The notes below the pieces were generated by a model. That model made no database searches, was not told where the DNA came from, and saw nothing but the letters and a program-made list of their open reading frames with translations. Of a stretch of DNA of 37,658 nt, positions 9,401 through 17,520 are shown piece after piece; position 1 is the first letter of the stretch, and the number at the start of each line of letters is the position of its first letter. The position numbers and the translations under genes are program-made. This DNA is from Leptospira biflexa (GTDB lineage Bacteria > Spirochaetota > UBA4802 > UB4802): NCBI GenBank assembly GCA_020721905.1, contig DYLU01000028.1, positions 1-37,658 of the forward strand, read 5' to 3'.

Positions 9401-9794
9401 CCCTGCCGTCATCAGGGGAATAAATTTTACAAATACCGTATGTTTCAAGCTCATTAATTTCGTGAGGTAAAATTGTTCCTCCACCACCTGCAAATATTTT
9501 AATTGAATCTGCATTATGCTCTTTGAGCAAATCATACATATACTGTAAAAACTCAATGTGACCACCCTGATATGAAGTAACTGCAATTGCCTGAACATCC
9601 TCCTCAAGTGCACTTTTAACAATTTCCCACACTGAGCGGTTATGACCAAGGTGAATGACCTCAGCACCAGTCCCAATCATAATACGCCTGAATATATTAA
9701 TAGAAGCATCATGCCCATCAAACAGCGATGCCGCAGTTACAATTCGTACATGATTATTAAGCTTATATTTTTGCGACATTTCAGGATGTGTCAT
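6411..9794 (-). CDS. icmF: Fused B12-dependent acyl-CoA mutase with G-protein chaperone (IcmF type)
   Basis: At 1127 residues this matches the fused isobutyryl-CoA mutase architecture. First is a cobalamin-binding domain (about 17-145) with DGHDAS at 26-31. Next is a MeaB/ArgK-like GTPase (about 195-420) with [38 protein letters not shown] and NKFDK. Last is the substrate-binding barrel (about 540-1127) with [33 protein letters not shown] and [11 protein letters not shown]. It interconverts branched and linear acyl-CoAs, classically isobutyryl-CoA and n-butyryl-CoA, with the GTPase domain guarding B12 loading. The PFKRE...TRMFAGEG context is the IcmF form rather than methylmalonyl-CoA mutase; the exact substrate is inferred. 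AGGGGA precedes the ATG by 9 bases. It is upstream of rarA-pyrE, whose functions are unrelated. Confidence 0.92.
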   Translation of the reverse strand: MTHPEMSQKYKLNNHVRIVTAASLFDGHDASINIFRRIMIGTGAEVIHLGHNRSVWEIVKSALEEDVQAIAVTSYQGGHIEFLQYMYDLLKEHNADSIKIFAGGGGTILPHEINELETYGICKIYSPDDGREMGLQGMINDLLSKSDYPVGNINNFDIEGIKKKNIRAIATAISACENFRDTVKDDIAAIQKITADSGTLVVGITGTGGSGKSSLIDELVLRFQQSNYDKSIAILSVDPTRQKTGGALLGDRIRMNAIYNPNVFMRSLATRGSKTSVSNTISDAIHIIKLAGYDLIVLETSGIGQAQTDVLEYSDISIYVMTPEYGAATQLEKIDMLDYADIVVINKFDKLGALDALRDVKKQLQRNRETFDIAPDEMPVFGTIASRFNDDGVNVLFNHLINTINAKSKTQFALYTADKEKKDVLYIVPPERSRYLSEISDTIRRYNAKAQEESLKAQYCFSLMNSIEYYRKHNGDAKILKDLNRKYEEAYSLLNEESKRILQQWEDKKKNYQGEYYTYKVRGREVKVKAFTQSLSHTKIPKVCMPKFKNWGDIIEWSMQENVPGEFPYTAGVYPFKREDENPTRMFAGEGIAERTNKRFHYLSYNMPAVRLSTAFDSVTLYGCNPDKRPDIYGKIGNSGVSISTVDDVKRLYSGFKLTDPNTSVSMTINGPAPIMTAYFFNAAIDQECELYIQQNGLTDEVNRRIQEFYQKRNAVPPVYRAPQLPDGHNGLGLLLLGIPGDMLIPSDVYHNIKNHTLATVRGTVQADILKEEQAQNTCIFSVDFALKLMGDMQEYFVKHKINNFYSVSISGYHIAEAGANPITQLAFTLANGFTYVEYYLARGLHIDDFAPNLSFFFSNGLDPEYSVIGRVARRIWAKAMKYKYGANERSQLLKYHIQTSGRSLHSQEIEFNDIRTTLQALYAIYDNCNSLHTNSYDEAITTPTEESVRRALAIQMIINQEYGLAKNQNPLQGSFIIEELTNLVEEAVIAEFDNISARGGVLGAMETMYQRNKIQEESLYYENKKMTGELPIIGVNTFLSKNGSPIQVPDEVVRATPDEKDTQIASLEAFHAVWKPESIIALEKLKTAVKQHENVFETLMDVAKYCSLGQLTGALYGVGGIYRRSM

Positions 9795-10036
9795 AGTATT
9801 GTCCCCTATATCGATTTTATGTGCATTATTATAATATATATTACAATATTACAATAATAATTTCTACAAGGGCAGGAATTTGTAAAATATAAAATCTGGC
9901 AATATCACTAATTTTTTTTAAAAAAGAACTATCTATGTAATAAGTTTATATCTATATTTTTTTAAGAACCAGGATTTGATTACAAAACACCACTTTAATC
10001 GAGAAGTGCAAAAGCGCATATATACTCTAATAAATA

Positions 10037-10064
10037 AAAAAATCCGGCATATGCCGGATTTTTT
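10037..10064 (-). terminator. Intrinsic terminator of rpsU
   Basis: A perfect 28-base palindrome, AAAAAATCCGGCAT and its complement, centred between 10050 and 10051. It lies 26 bases after the rpsU stop on the minus strand and gives a GC hairpin flanked by a U-tract. It could also stop transcription from the other direction. Confidence 0.85.
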
Positions 10065-10089
10065 CTGGCTTCACGTATGTAGTTTAGCA

Positions 10090-10356
10090 TTATTCTTCCT
10101 GTGAAGATCCGCCTCTGCCAGATGGTTTTGCAACAAAACGGCGTTGTTTTGTCTGCGTTTCAAATCTCCGAATCTTTTTCAAACGGCGTCTTTCGGCTTC
10201 TTCCTTTTTGCGCTTCTTTTCTTCGCTTGGCTTTTCATAGTATCGGCGCCTCTTAAGCTCCTTAAAGATACCTTCAAAAGCCATACGTTTCTTCAGATTT
10301 TTAAACGCACGCTCTAAATCACCATCTCCTACTTCAACTTCTAAAGGTACTGGCAT
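10090..10356 (-). CDS. rpsU: 30S ribosomal protein S21
   Basis: S21 binds the platform of the small ribosomal subunit near the anti-Shine-Dalgarno region. The first about 60 residues match the family: MPVPLEVEVGDGDLERAFKN, then LKKRM, EGIFKELKRRRYYEKPSE and the basic KKRKKEEAERRR. At 88 residues it is longer than the usual 58-70; the extra tail is basic then Gly/Ser-rich (KPSGRGGSSQEE). The start has AAGGGA about 11 bases upstream. It has its own candidate promoter and a strong terminator, so it is probably a single-gene unit. Confidence 0.93.
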   Translation of the reverse strand: MPVPLEVEVGDGDLERAFKNLKKRMAFEGIFKELKRRRYYEKPSEEKKRKKEEAERRRLKKIRRFETQTKQRRFVAKPSGRGGSSQEE

Positions 10357-10413
10357 TTTGTAATCACATCCCTTCTAATTTTTATTAATAATATTTTTAT
10401 TGCGCTTTTATCA

Positions 10414-10440
10414 ATATTAATATAGCAATTTAATTGTCAA
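10414..10440 (-). promoter_or_regulatory. Candidate promoter for rpsU
   Basis: On the minus strand a perfect TTGACA (complement at 10435-10440) is followed after 15 bases by TAATAT (complement at 10414-10419). The spacing is short for a housekeeping sigma factor, but the -35 is consensus and the site is 57 bases before the start codon. Confidence 0.5.
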
Positions 10441-10614
10441 GATAAAAAAATATATTTATTCAATGCTTCTTTGCAGGTAACATCCTTTCAGGTACTTATG
10501 CTTTTTTAATATTGCTCAACTTTATATGGATAATAAATATGTCTTTACAATATTAGTTCATCAGATATATCATTACATTAATGTTTATAATTTCGGTATA
10601 AACATCTTTACTAT

Positions 10615-11100
10615 ATGGCAAAAATTTTTATTTCAATAATTCTATTGATACAAATAATAGCATGCAGTGCCTGCAGCAGGCATGTACAAAAATCACCACC
10701 TCCTGAACAGTCACAAATCACTGATATTGACTCCACACATATTATACTGGAATGCACCCAGAAATCAAATAATGGTTACCCCTTTGTTGAACTATCGCTT
10801 ATTATTGAAAATACCGGCAATCATTATTTTGTAGCAACAGTGTATGGTCAGATTTACCAGATATACAGTAAGCCGCCTGTATTTGCACCACCGTATGCAA
10901 CATGTGGTGTTTCCATAATAAACAATAATACAATTCATTATTTTTTTGTATATCCCAATGCAGCAACAGAAATTATAGCGGTACAATCACTGATTAAAAA
11001 AGTACCTGATAATTATAGTAACACAATGGATTATCAAACAATTATAATGATTCATGCACAACTACATAATGTTATTAAATCAACTGTTATGGTAAAATAA
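10615..11100 (+). CDS. Hypothetical lipoprotein
   Basis: This 161-residue protein has a hydrophobic signal (about residues 3-16) followed by IIACSACS. Either C17 or C20 could be lipidated; IIAC at 14-17 is the better lipobox. The mature part begins with a Pro/Gln/Ser linker, then contains ENTGNHYFVATVYGQIYQ and similar strand-rich sequence resembling an immunoglobulin-like or DUF-type periplasmic domain; I recognise no family. The start lacks a convincing ribosome-binding site. One copy of the dispersed 9-base word is inside, read as Glu-Leu-Ser. It is followed after 99 bases by the sugar kinase, with no sign of functional linkage. Confidence 0.7.
   Translation: MAKIFISIILLIQIIACSACSRHVQKSPPPEQSQITDIDSTHIILECTQKSNNGYPFVELSLIIENTGNHYFVATVYGQIYQIYSKPPVFAPPYATCGVSIINNNTIHYFFVYPNAATEIIAVQSLIKKVPDNYSNTMDYQTIIMIHAQLHNVIKSTVMVK
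10790..10798 (+). repeat. AACTATCGC dispersed word, copy 4
   Basis: Exact copy in the context GTTGAACTATCGCTTATTA inside the lipoprotein gene, read as GAA CTA TCG C. Confidence 0.65.
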
Positions 11101-11199
11101 CACTTCATCACATTATAGTATACTATCAACACAAAAAATGATTGCCCGTACAGCGTTTTATGGTACTATTCGGTTTAATTTCATGATGGATGTCATTCT

Positions 11200-12141
11200 A
11201 TGGTTATTGGCTTAGATATTGGCGGTACAAACATTAAAGGCGTTATTCTCGATAGCACCGGCATTATATGTGCACAAACATCAGTTCCCACGGGAAAAGC
11301 TATTTTTGAAACCGAAAAAAACATCTTGCATTGTATTGACATTTTACAGGAACTATCGCACACAAAAAAAAATGAAGTTGAGGCCATAGGCATTGGCTCA
11401 GCAGGCGCTATTGACAAACACAAAGGTATTGTGGTCACAAGCCCCAATATTCCATGGTGGAAAAACTATCCCGTGGTGCAACAAATTCATAAATTATCAG
11501 GATGCAAAACTTTTCTTGAAAATGATGCAAACTGCGCCGTATTTGGCGAAATGTGGCTTGGTAATGGCAAACATTACACAAACTGGATAATGCTTACGCT
11601 GGGAACCGGCATTGGCGGTGGAGCGGTTATTGATGGCGTGCCTTATACCGGCCGTGCCGGAAGTGCGATGGAATTTGGCCATACAACCATTGATTACAAT
11701 GGACTGTTATGCAAATGCGGAAGAAAAGGCTGTCTTGAGTGTTATGGTTCGGCAACTGCGGTTGTTAATTTTACAAAAAGTCATATGAACATGTATCCTG
11801 ATTCAACAATAGTTAAACGCAGCAAACAAGAGTCCTTAACAGCACAACTGGTGTTTGAAGAAGCACAAAACGGTGATGCTCTGGCAGTGTATATTTTCAA
11901 TTTAATTGGACAATATCTTGGAATTGGAATTGCAAATTTAGTGAATATATTCAATCCTGAAGCAGTAATACTGGGCGGCGGGCTTTCCAATGCTCATGAA
12001 TTTTTTATGCCGCAAATGATACAGGGTGTACAAACGCTGGCCTTAGCCGGCATGAAGGAAAATATTCACTATTATGTGACTTCATACGGTGATTATACAG
12101 CTGCAATAGGTGCAGCAAAATATGCGCTGGATAACTTTTAA
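11200..12141 (+). CDS. ROK-family sugar kinase (glucokinase-like)
   Basis: This 313-residue cytosolic protein has the complete ROK architecture. The N-terminal ATP-binding loop is IGLDIGGTNIKG (3-14). The catalytic region contains LENDANCAVFGE (about 106-117) with the proton-abstracting Asp, then TLGTGIGGGAVIDG. The zinc-binding motif CKCGRKGCLECYGS near residue 168 is preceded by the conserved Glu-x-x-His (EFGH). The C-terminal NPEAVILGGGLS is also family-typical. The best prediction is ATP-dependent phosphorylation of glucose or another hexose; N-acetylmannosamine or fructose cannot be excluded. The PAP2 gene follows after 30 bases. A copy of the dispersed word (read Glu-Leu-Ser) lies near residue 51, with a 21-base extended match elsewhere in the window. 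Confidence 0.88.
   Translation: MVIGLDIGGTNIKGVILDSTGIICAQTSVPTGKAIFETEKNILHCIDILQELSHTKKNEVEAIGIGSAGAIDKHKGIVVTSPNIPWWKNYPVVQQIHKLSGCKTFLENDANCAVFGEMWLGNGKHYTNWIMLTLGTGIGGGAVIDGVPYTGRAGSAMEFGHTTIDYNGLLCKCGRKGCLECYGSATAVVNFTKSHMNMYPDSTIVKRSKQESLTAQLVFEEAQNGDALAVYIFNLIGQYLGIGIANLVNIFNPEAVILGGGLSNAHEFFMPQMIQGVQTLALAGMKENIHYYVTSYGDYTAAIGAAKYALDNF
11351..11359 (+). repeat. AACTATCGC dispersed word, copy 5 (extended match)
   Basis: The surrounding 21 bases (11343-11363), containing CAGGAACTATCGCACAC, are identical to the complement of 21848-21868 in an unrelated gene. Here the word is read as GAA CTA TCG C; there it is read one base out of phase. Confidence 0.75.
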
Positions 12142-12171
12142 GACTAATACATATTTTTTGGAGGAGATAAT

Positions 12172-13083
12172 ATGTTCTTTACCAACCAGTTACTTTTCAG
12201 TGAACAAACGTTGAACCAGATACATCTGTATGCCGGAAGATGGCTTGATTTTGTTATGGTGGCATTTACACAATTAGGCAATGAGATGTTTTATATTCTT
12301 GTGATACCATTTTTATTCTGGTGTGTCAATAAACGCATCGCAACCATTGTTGGTATTGCATTTTTGCTATCTGCCACAATCAACGATATTGCAAAATTTT
12401 TATTTATCAATCCCAGGCCTGATGCTGCAAATCTTGCCCCACAAATAGCACAACTAAACCGCATGTATTGCCCTGTTGGAAGCCCCGGATTTCCCAGCGG
12501 TCATGCTCAAAGCGCAGTCGTATTCTGGGGAACACTGGCCTATGTATTAAAGCATAGGGTTTTTACATTATTTTCGCTCTTTTTAATTATTGCAATTTCA
12601 TATTCTCGCCTGTATTTAGGTGTACATTTTTTAGGTGATGTTTCAGGTGGTATAATCTTAGGTACAGTTATTTTTCTCTGTGTTGTTGCTCTGATTGCGC
12701 ACTATGACAGATTATGGAATACCAGGGTAATCCCTGCAGTTATATTTTTTGTCATACTACCTTTTATTATTGCAATTGCTTTAACCGGTAACGAAATTGC
12801 CAAATCATTGGGTGTGCTTTCTGGTTTTGCAATTGGATTTATAATCAACAAAGATAAATCTGAAGCAACTACTTTTTCAATTGTACCAGCACTTGTTCAA
12901 TTTGTACTTGGGATTACCATACTTCTTGGTATTAAAGAGGGTCTTAAAATACTATTCCCATCATCAAATGTATTTAACTTTATCCGATACTGGTTTATTG
13001 GGTTGTGGGTATCGTATGGCGCACCTGCACTGTTTATGCAAATACCATACCTGTCAAAAAATCGGAATAATAGTGCCGGTTAA
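12172..13083 (+). CDS. PAP2-superfamily membrane phosphatase
   Basis: This 303-residue integral membrane protein has about seven to eight predicted hydrophobic segments. It carries all three phosphatase signature blocks: KFLFINPRP (about 78-86), PSGH (about 109-112) and SRLYLGVHFLGD (about 144-155), with the catalytic His of the second and the nucleophilic His of the third. Members dephosphorylate lipid phosphates such as phosphatidic acid or undecaprenyl pyrophosphate at the membrane; the substrate here is unknown. GGAGGAG precedes the start by 7 bases. The gene follows the ROK kinase by 30 bases, so they may share a transcript. Confidence 0.88.
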   Translation: MFFTNQLLFSEQTLNQIHLYAGRWLDFVMVAFTQLGNEMFYILVIPFLFWCVNKRIATIVGIAFLLSATINDIAKFLFINPRPDAANLAPQIAQLNRMYCPVGSPGFPSGHAQSAVVFWGTLAYVLKHRVFTLFSLFLIIAISYSRLYLGVHFLGDVSGGIILGTVIFLCVVALIAHYDRLWNTRVIPAVIFFVILPFIIAIALTGNEIAKSLGVLSGFAIGFIINKDKSEATTFSIVPALVQFVLGITILLGIKEGLKILFPSSNVFNFIRYWFIGLWVSYGAPALFMQIPYLSKNRNNSAG

Positions 13084-13149
13084 TTTTTTTCACAGCACAA
13101 TTTTTAAAATAGCATATGGTTAATTTACATAAAATTCACAGTAATATTG

Positions 13150-13179
13150 TTGACTTTTTTCAAGCAGTTTCCTTGTAAT
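13150..13179 (+). promoter_or_regulatory. Candidate promoter for pheST
   Basis: TTGACT at 13150-13155 and TGTAAT at 13174-13179 are separated by 18 bases and would give a leader of about 100 bases that includes the inverted repeat at 13206-13243. Confidence 0.5.
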
Positions 13180-13205
13180 ACAAATCTAAAAAATTATTTA
13201 CCGGT

Positions 13206-13243
13206 AACTATCGCCTGAATATTAATTTTTTTTGGCGATAGTT
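13206..13243. repeat. AACTATCGC dispersed word, copies 6 and 7, hairpin in the pheS leader
   Basis: AACTATCGCC at 13206-13215 and its exact complement GGCGATAGTT at 13234-13243 form a 10-bp stem with an 18-base A/T loop. The T-run lies in the loop, not after the stem, so it is not a normal intrinsic terminator. The left copy with its flank, CCGGTAACTATCGCC, is repeated (complement) in proC at 34357-34371. Confidence 0.75.
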
Positions 13244-13287
13244 CTTCGTAAAAAACTTACAGACTTGTAATTAGTCAGGTGATGTAT

Positions 13288-14319
13288 ATGAAAAAGCAGC
13301 TTCAGGAGCTCTATGCACAAACAATATCAGTAATTGAAAAAGCCGCAACGATAGATGAATTGGAACAGTTGCGGGTCAAAGTTTTGGGCCGCAAAGGTGA
13401 TTTGACTCAGGTTTTGCGATCGCTTGGCACATTGCCACAGGAAGAACGTGTTGCTATTGGCAAACTATCCAACGAACTTAAAGAAAAAATTGAATCTGCA
13501 CTGGAAAATCGTAAAACCGTATTAACCGAACAGCAAATAAACAAGCTTATTATGGAAGACTGGCTGGATGTTACGCTTACCATGCCCGGCACATTAAAAC
13601 ATTATGAAAGAGGTCATCTGCACCCTATTTCGCAAATCCAGTATGAAATTGAGGATATTTTTACATCTATGGGTTTTGAAATTCTTGATGGTCCTGAAGT
13701 AGAAACTGATTACTATAACTTTGAAGCCCTCAACATTCCACCATACCACCCTGCCCGCGATATGCAGGATACATTCTGGACTGAAGATGGCAATCTTCTG
13801 CGAACACACACATCGGCAATCCAGGTAAGAGGCATGGAGCGGCTTAAACCGCCATTCAGAGTCATTGGTCCCGGCAGGGTCTTCAGGTACGAAAGTATTG
13901 ATGCCTCACATGAAAATACATTTTACCAGGTTGAAGGCATGATGGTGGATAAGGATATCTCAGTTGCCCATCTTATCTATTTTATGAAAACATTGCTTAA
14001 AGAAATCTTCCATAAAGAAACAACCATACGCCTCAGGCCGGGATATTTCCCATTTGTTGAACCTGGATTTGAGCTGGATATTCATTGTTTGATATGTGGC
14101 GGCAAGGGTTGCAGCGTATGTAAATATTCCGGGTGGGTTGAGCTGTTGCCGTGTGGGCTGGTTCATCCAAACGTACTCAGGTATGGTAACATTGACCCGG
14201 ATAAGTGGTCAGGATTTGCGTTTGGCTTGGGTTTAAACAGGCTTGTTATGATGCGCTATGGCATCAATGACATTCGTCATTTCTTAAGCGGCGATATTCG
14301 TTTCCTTTATCAATTTTAA
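13288..14319 (+). CDS. pheS: Phenylalanyl-tRNA synthetase alpha subunit
   Basis: The alpha chain carries the catalytic core that charges tRNA-Phe with phenylalanine, working as an alpha2-beta2 tetramer in the cytosol. The protein has an N-terminal coiled coil (about 1-90), then the class II core. Family blocks include GHLHPISQIQYEIEDIF, GPEVETDYYNFEALN, FRVIGPGRVFRYESIDASHE (motif 2) and the C-terminal FGLGLNRLVMMRYGI (motif 3). I chose the ATG at 13288 because AGGTGA lies just upstream; GTG at 13279 and ATG at 13282 are less well placed. Length 343 is normal. pheT follows after 21 bases. Confidence 0.96.
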   Translation: MKKQLQELYAQTISVIEKAATIDELEQLRVKVLGRKGDLTQVLRSLGTLPQEERVAIGKLSNELKEKIESALENRKTVLTEQQINKLIMEDWLDVTLTMPGTLKHYERGHLHPISQIQYEIEDIFTSMGFEILDGPEVETDYYNFEALNIPPYHPARDMQDTFWTEDGNLLRTHTSAIQVRGMERLKPPFRVIGPGRVFRYESIDASHENTFYQVEGMMVDKDISVAHLIYFMKTLLKEIFHKETTIRLRPGYFPFVEPGFELDIHCLICGGKGCSVCKYSGWVELLPCGLVHPNVLRYGNIDPDKWSGFAFGLGLNRLVMMRYGINDIRHFLSGDIRFLYQF

Positions 14320-14340
14320 GTCTTGTGTGGAGTAATCGTT

Positions 14341-16737
14341 ATGTGGATTTCATTAAATATTATTCAGGATATGGTTGATATTAAAGACATTCCAGTGGCT
14401 GATATTGCTAACCGGCTTACAATGTCAACTGCTGAGATTGATTCTATTGAATATTCACATGAACTTCTTAAAAATATTTATACCGCAAAAATCCAAGAAG
14501 TTAACAAACATCCCAATGCTGATAAACTTACCGTATGCAAAGTGGATACTGGCAAGGGCGTGTTACAGGTGGTATGTGGTGCACCAAATCACAAAGCTGG
14601 AGATATTGTAGCGCTTGCGCCGGTTGGGACCAAATTCACTGACACCTTCACCATTACAAAAGCAAAACTCAGAGGTGTTGAATCCGAAGGAATGCTGTGC
14701 TCGGAACGTGAGCTGGGGATATCTGATGACCATTCCGGTATAATGATATTTCCCCAAAATACCCCCATTGGTGTTACCTTAGCACAACTGTACCCAGATC
14801 TTATAGATGTTCGTTTAGAGATAGACAATAAATCAATTACCCATAGGCCTGATTTATGGAGTCATACAGGTTTTGCACGTGAAATTGCTGCATTATTTAA
14901 AAGGCCTTTTAGATACCCTGTGAACTTTGATCTGGTAAAAGATTTCAAATCTAAAGAAACTCTTAAAGTTTCAATTAAAAATTCTGAAGGCGCACCCCGT
15001 TATTGCGGATTAATGGTAAATAACATAACCATACAAGAATCACCTGACTGGTTAAAAGCGCGGATTGAATCTATTGGCATGCGCCCTATTAATAATATTG
15101 TTGATATAACAAACTATGTGATGGCCGAGCTGGGTGAACCAATGCACGCATTTGATAGAGCCAAACTGCGCGGCAATGAAATAATTGTGCGATTTGCTGA
15201 AGATGGTGAACATTTAACCACGCTTGATGGACAGGAGCATGAATTAACTTCTGAAGATATTGTTATAGGCGATAGCGGCGGTGCTATTGCCCTGGCTGGC
15301 GTTATGGGCGGCGGCAACAGCGAAATTGAAGACAACACCTCTTCAATTGTACTTGAAGCTGCAAATTTTAATCCCGTTTATATACGCCGTACTGCAAACA
15401 GATACAATCTGCGTACTGAAGCAGCTATACGTTTTGAAAAATCACTTGATCCCAACCTATGCCCTGCTGCAATTATCAGATGCTATGAACTGATAAAGAT
15501 GCTTTGTCCTGAAGCCGAAGCAGTAACACCAATTATTGACACCTATCCCGTGCCTGCAAAACCAATTACTATCTCAACCACAACAGATTTTATCCGAAGA
15601 AAATTAGGCCATTCAATTGTTGACAACACAATAGTATCTATTCTTACATCCTTAGATTTTAAGGTAACGAAAAATAGCACCAATTTGATTATCGATGTTC
15701 CCGGTTATCGTGCAACAAAGGATATTTCAATCCCTGATGATATAGTTGAAGAAATTGGCCGTATTTATGGTTATGATAATATACCTGAACAACCGCCATT
15801 TGTACCCTGTGCTCCACCTTCACGCAACATTAAACGCACGTTTGAAAGGCAAATTAAATCAATTCTGGTGAATGATTTCCACATGACTGAAGTAAGCAAT
15901 TATTCATTCGTTGGTGAAGCATTGCTTAATAAATTACAATTAAATGAAAACAAAGAATTGCAATTGAAAAATCCATTGTCAAAAGAACAGGACAGGTTAC
16001 GAAGAAGCCTTATTCCTAATTTAGTAATAAATATAACTACAAACCAGCGCTTCTTTGATGATTTCAGAATATTTGAATTGGGAAGGATTTACCTTAAAGA
16101 AAATAGGCTATCAAAAGATTTAGCTACCGAAAACACCATGGTTACCGGTTTTATATTTTCAAAAAAACCTGCATATCCTGTTTTTTATGACGCAAAAGCC
16201 TGTTGCACTGGCATTCTTGAAAAAACATTGCATAACAATTATATTTTAAAGCCAAAAAGTGGTAACTTGCCACCATATGCACATCCAGCACGTTCGTTGG
16301 AACTTTTAATACATAACAAACCTGTTGCACTGGTATGTGAACTGCATCCAAAAATTGCCAATGAATTTGAAATTAAAGGACAGGTTGCTCTTTTTGATAT
16401 TGATGTTGATCTGCTGTTATCTTTACCACTACAAGATATCGTATTTAATGAACTGCCAAAATTCCCTGATGTTCCGTTTGATATCTCTGTCCTTACAGAC
16501 GAAAAGGAATATGCAGCTACACTGATGGATATGCTCTATAAAGCTGACAAAGAACATATTGCTGATATTGAAGTTATCTCAGTATATAATCAACCACCAA
16601 TACCACAGGGCAAAAAATCCGTTTCGTTACGTATAATATTCAGAGCTAAAGACCATACGTTAACACCGGAAGAAATTGACAATCTTCAGAAGAAGATCGT
16701 TGCATATGTTGAAAAGCATGGATATAAGTTGAGATAA
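14341..16737 (+). CDS. pheT: Phenylalanyl-tRNA synthetase beta subunit
   Basis: The beta chain holds the tRNA-binding and editing regions. From the ATG at 14341 (MWISLNIIQDMVDI, with GGAG 8 bases upstream) it has 798 residues, the normal size; a TTG at 14323 in the same frame is less likely. Domains in order are the EMAP-like tRNA-binding domain (about 40-150, with HPNADKLTVCKVDTG), the B3/B4 editing domain (about 205-380, with YVMAELGEPMHAFD), the B5 domain (about 400-475, with IPDDIVEEIGRIYGYDNIP just after), the catalytic-like domain, and the FDX-ACB anticodon-binding domain at the C-terminus (FPDVPFDISVL onward). It is co-transcribed with pheS. Confidence 0.96.
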   Translation: MWISLNIIQDMVDIKDIPVADIANRLTMSTAEIDSIEYSHELLKNIYTAKIQEVNKHPNADKLTVCKVDTGKGVLQVVCGAPNHKAGDIVALAPVGTKFTDTFTITKAKLRGVESEGMLCSERELGISDDHSGIMIFPQNTPIGVTLAQLYPDLIDVRLEIDNKSITHRPDLWSHTGFAREIAALFKRPFRYPVNFDLVKDFKSKETLKVSIKNSEGAPRYCGLMVNNITIQESPDWLKARIESIGMRPINNIVDITNYVMAELGEPMHAFDRAKLRGNEIIVRFAEDGEHLTTLDGQEHELTSEDIVIGDSGGAIALAGVMGGGNSEIEDNTSSIVLEAANFNPVYIRRTANRYNLRTEAAIRFEKSLDPNLCPAAIIRCYELIKMLCPEAEAVTPIIDTYPVPAKPITISTTTDFIRRKLGHSIVDNTIVSILTSLDFKVTKNSTNLIIDVPGYRATKDISIPDDIVEEIGRIYGYDNIPEQPPFVPCAPPSRNIKRTFERQIKSILVNDFHMTEVSNYSFVGEALLNKLQLNENKELQLKNPLSKEQDRLRRSLIPNLVINITTNQRFFDDFRIFELGRIYLKENRLSKDLATENTMVTGFIFSKKPAYPVFYDAKACCTGILEKTLHNNYILKPKSGNLPPYAHPARSLELLIHNKPVALVCELHPKIANEFEIKGQVALFDIDVDLLLSLPLQDIVFNELPKFPDVPFDISVLTDEKEYAATLMDMLYKADKEHIADIEVISVYNQPPIPQGKKSVSLRIIFRAKDHTLTPEEIDNLQKKIVAYVEKHGYKLR

Positions 16738-16786
16738 TTTTTATTTGATTTTACCGGATGAAATTTCCCTATTCGCATAATCTTTA

Positions 16787-17491
16787 TTAATGTATAAACT
16801 CTCTTTCCCATGGGTAATGGGCTCTGTTTTGCTTGAATGCTTTTTCTTCCTTTTTAAACATTGTGAATTCATCCCATACATCTTTGATAAAATATTGTGG
16901 CTTTATAAAAACCTCAACTTCATCTTTTTGCAACATATAGTCTGCTGGAACAAATTTAAAAAGGTGATTCCACGAAACTACTTTAAAACGTAATGGCAAT
17001 TTTACATTGTGGTTGATTTCGTTTGTTTTATGTTGTACTATAAAATCTTTTGGATTATAATGTTCAGGACTTTCATATATTACTTTCACAATATTATTTT
17101 TATTATCAAGTATAACGCCAATGACCTCAATATCATGCTTACCGTACATTATCTTTTGTAATTTTAATCCTCCTGTATAAATGTTTCGGCTTAACCATGG
17201 TATAAATCCGCTGGTATTATTGACTTCTCGTTCCCAGAAATAATGATATGCAATATATGTATTTCCTTTATCATCAACACTTGCACGGTAATATACAGCG
17301 TAAGGATATTCATATTCAGAATTTGAAATAATATATGGGCAATATTTATCTGCTAATACATCATTTTTAATTGGCAAAAAACCAGGTATATCAGTTTCAT
17401 TTACACGAACTGTTTTATTTGCAACGTATGTTACAAATCCAAAAAGTATAACAAGTAAAATAAGTAAGATTGATAATAAAAATTTTTTCAT
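16787..17491 (-). CDS. Hypothetical membrane-anchored protein
   Basis: This 234-residue protein begins with MKKF and a strong hydrophobic stretch (about residues 4-24) without an obvious cleavage site, so it is probably a single-pass protein facing the periplasm. The rest is aromatic- and Lys/Asn-rich with strand-like segments (YPYAVYYRASVDDKGNTYIA); no family is recognised. GGGAG lies 6 bases before the ATG. It is 29 bases downstream of the UPF0182 gene on the same strand, so it may act with that membrane protein. No terminator is evident in the gap to the convergent pheT. Confidence 0.7.
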   Translation of the reverse strand: MKKFLLSILLILLVILFGFVTYVANKTVRVNETDIPGFLPIKNDVLADKYCPYIISNSEYEYPYAVYYRASVDDKGNTYIAYHYFWEREVNNTSGFIPWLSRNIYTGGLKLQKIMYGKHDIEVIGVILDNKNNIVKVIYESPEHYNPKDFIVQHKTNEINHNVKLPLRFKVVSWNHLFKFVPADYMLQKDEVEVFIKPQYFIKDVWDEFTMFKKEEKAFKQNRAHYPWEREFIH

Positions 17492-17520
17492 AAAAAACTC
17501 CCTTTTAGCTGAAACAAATA

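Noticed and set aside
13116-13178. A 20-codon open frame with two Phe codons, as a possible pheST leader peptide
   Set aside because: Only two Phe codons, no ribosome-binding site, it overlaps the better promoter candidate, and the following hairpin lacks a U-tract.
13415-13422. GCGATCGC, the cyanobacterial HIP1 palindrome
   Set aside because: I saw only one copy in the window, so the HIP1 word itself is not enriched; the repeated word here is AACTATCGC.
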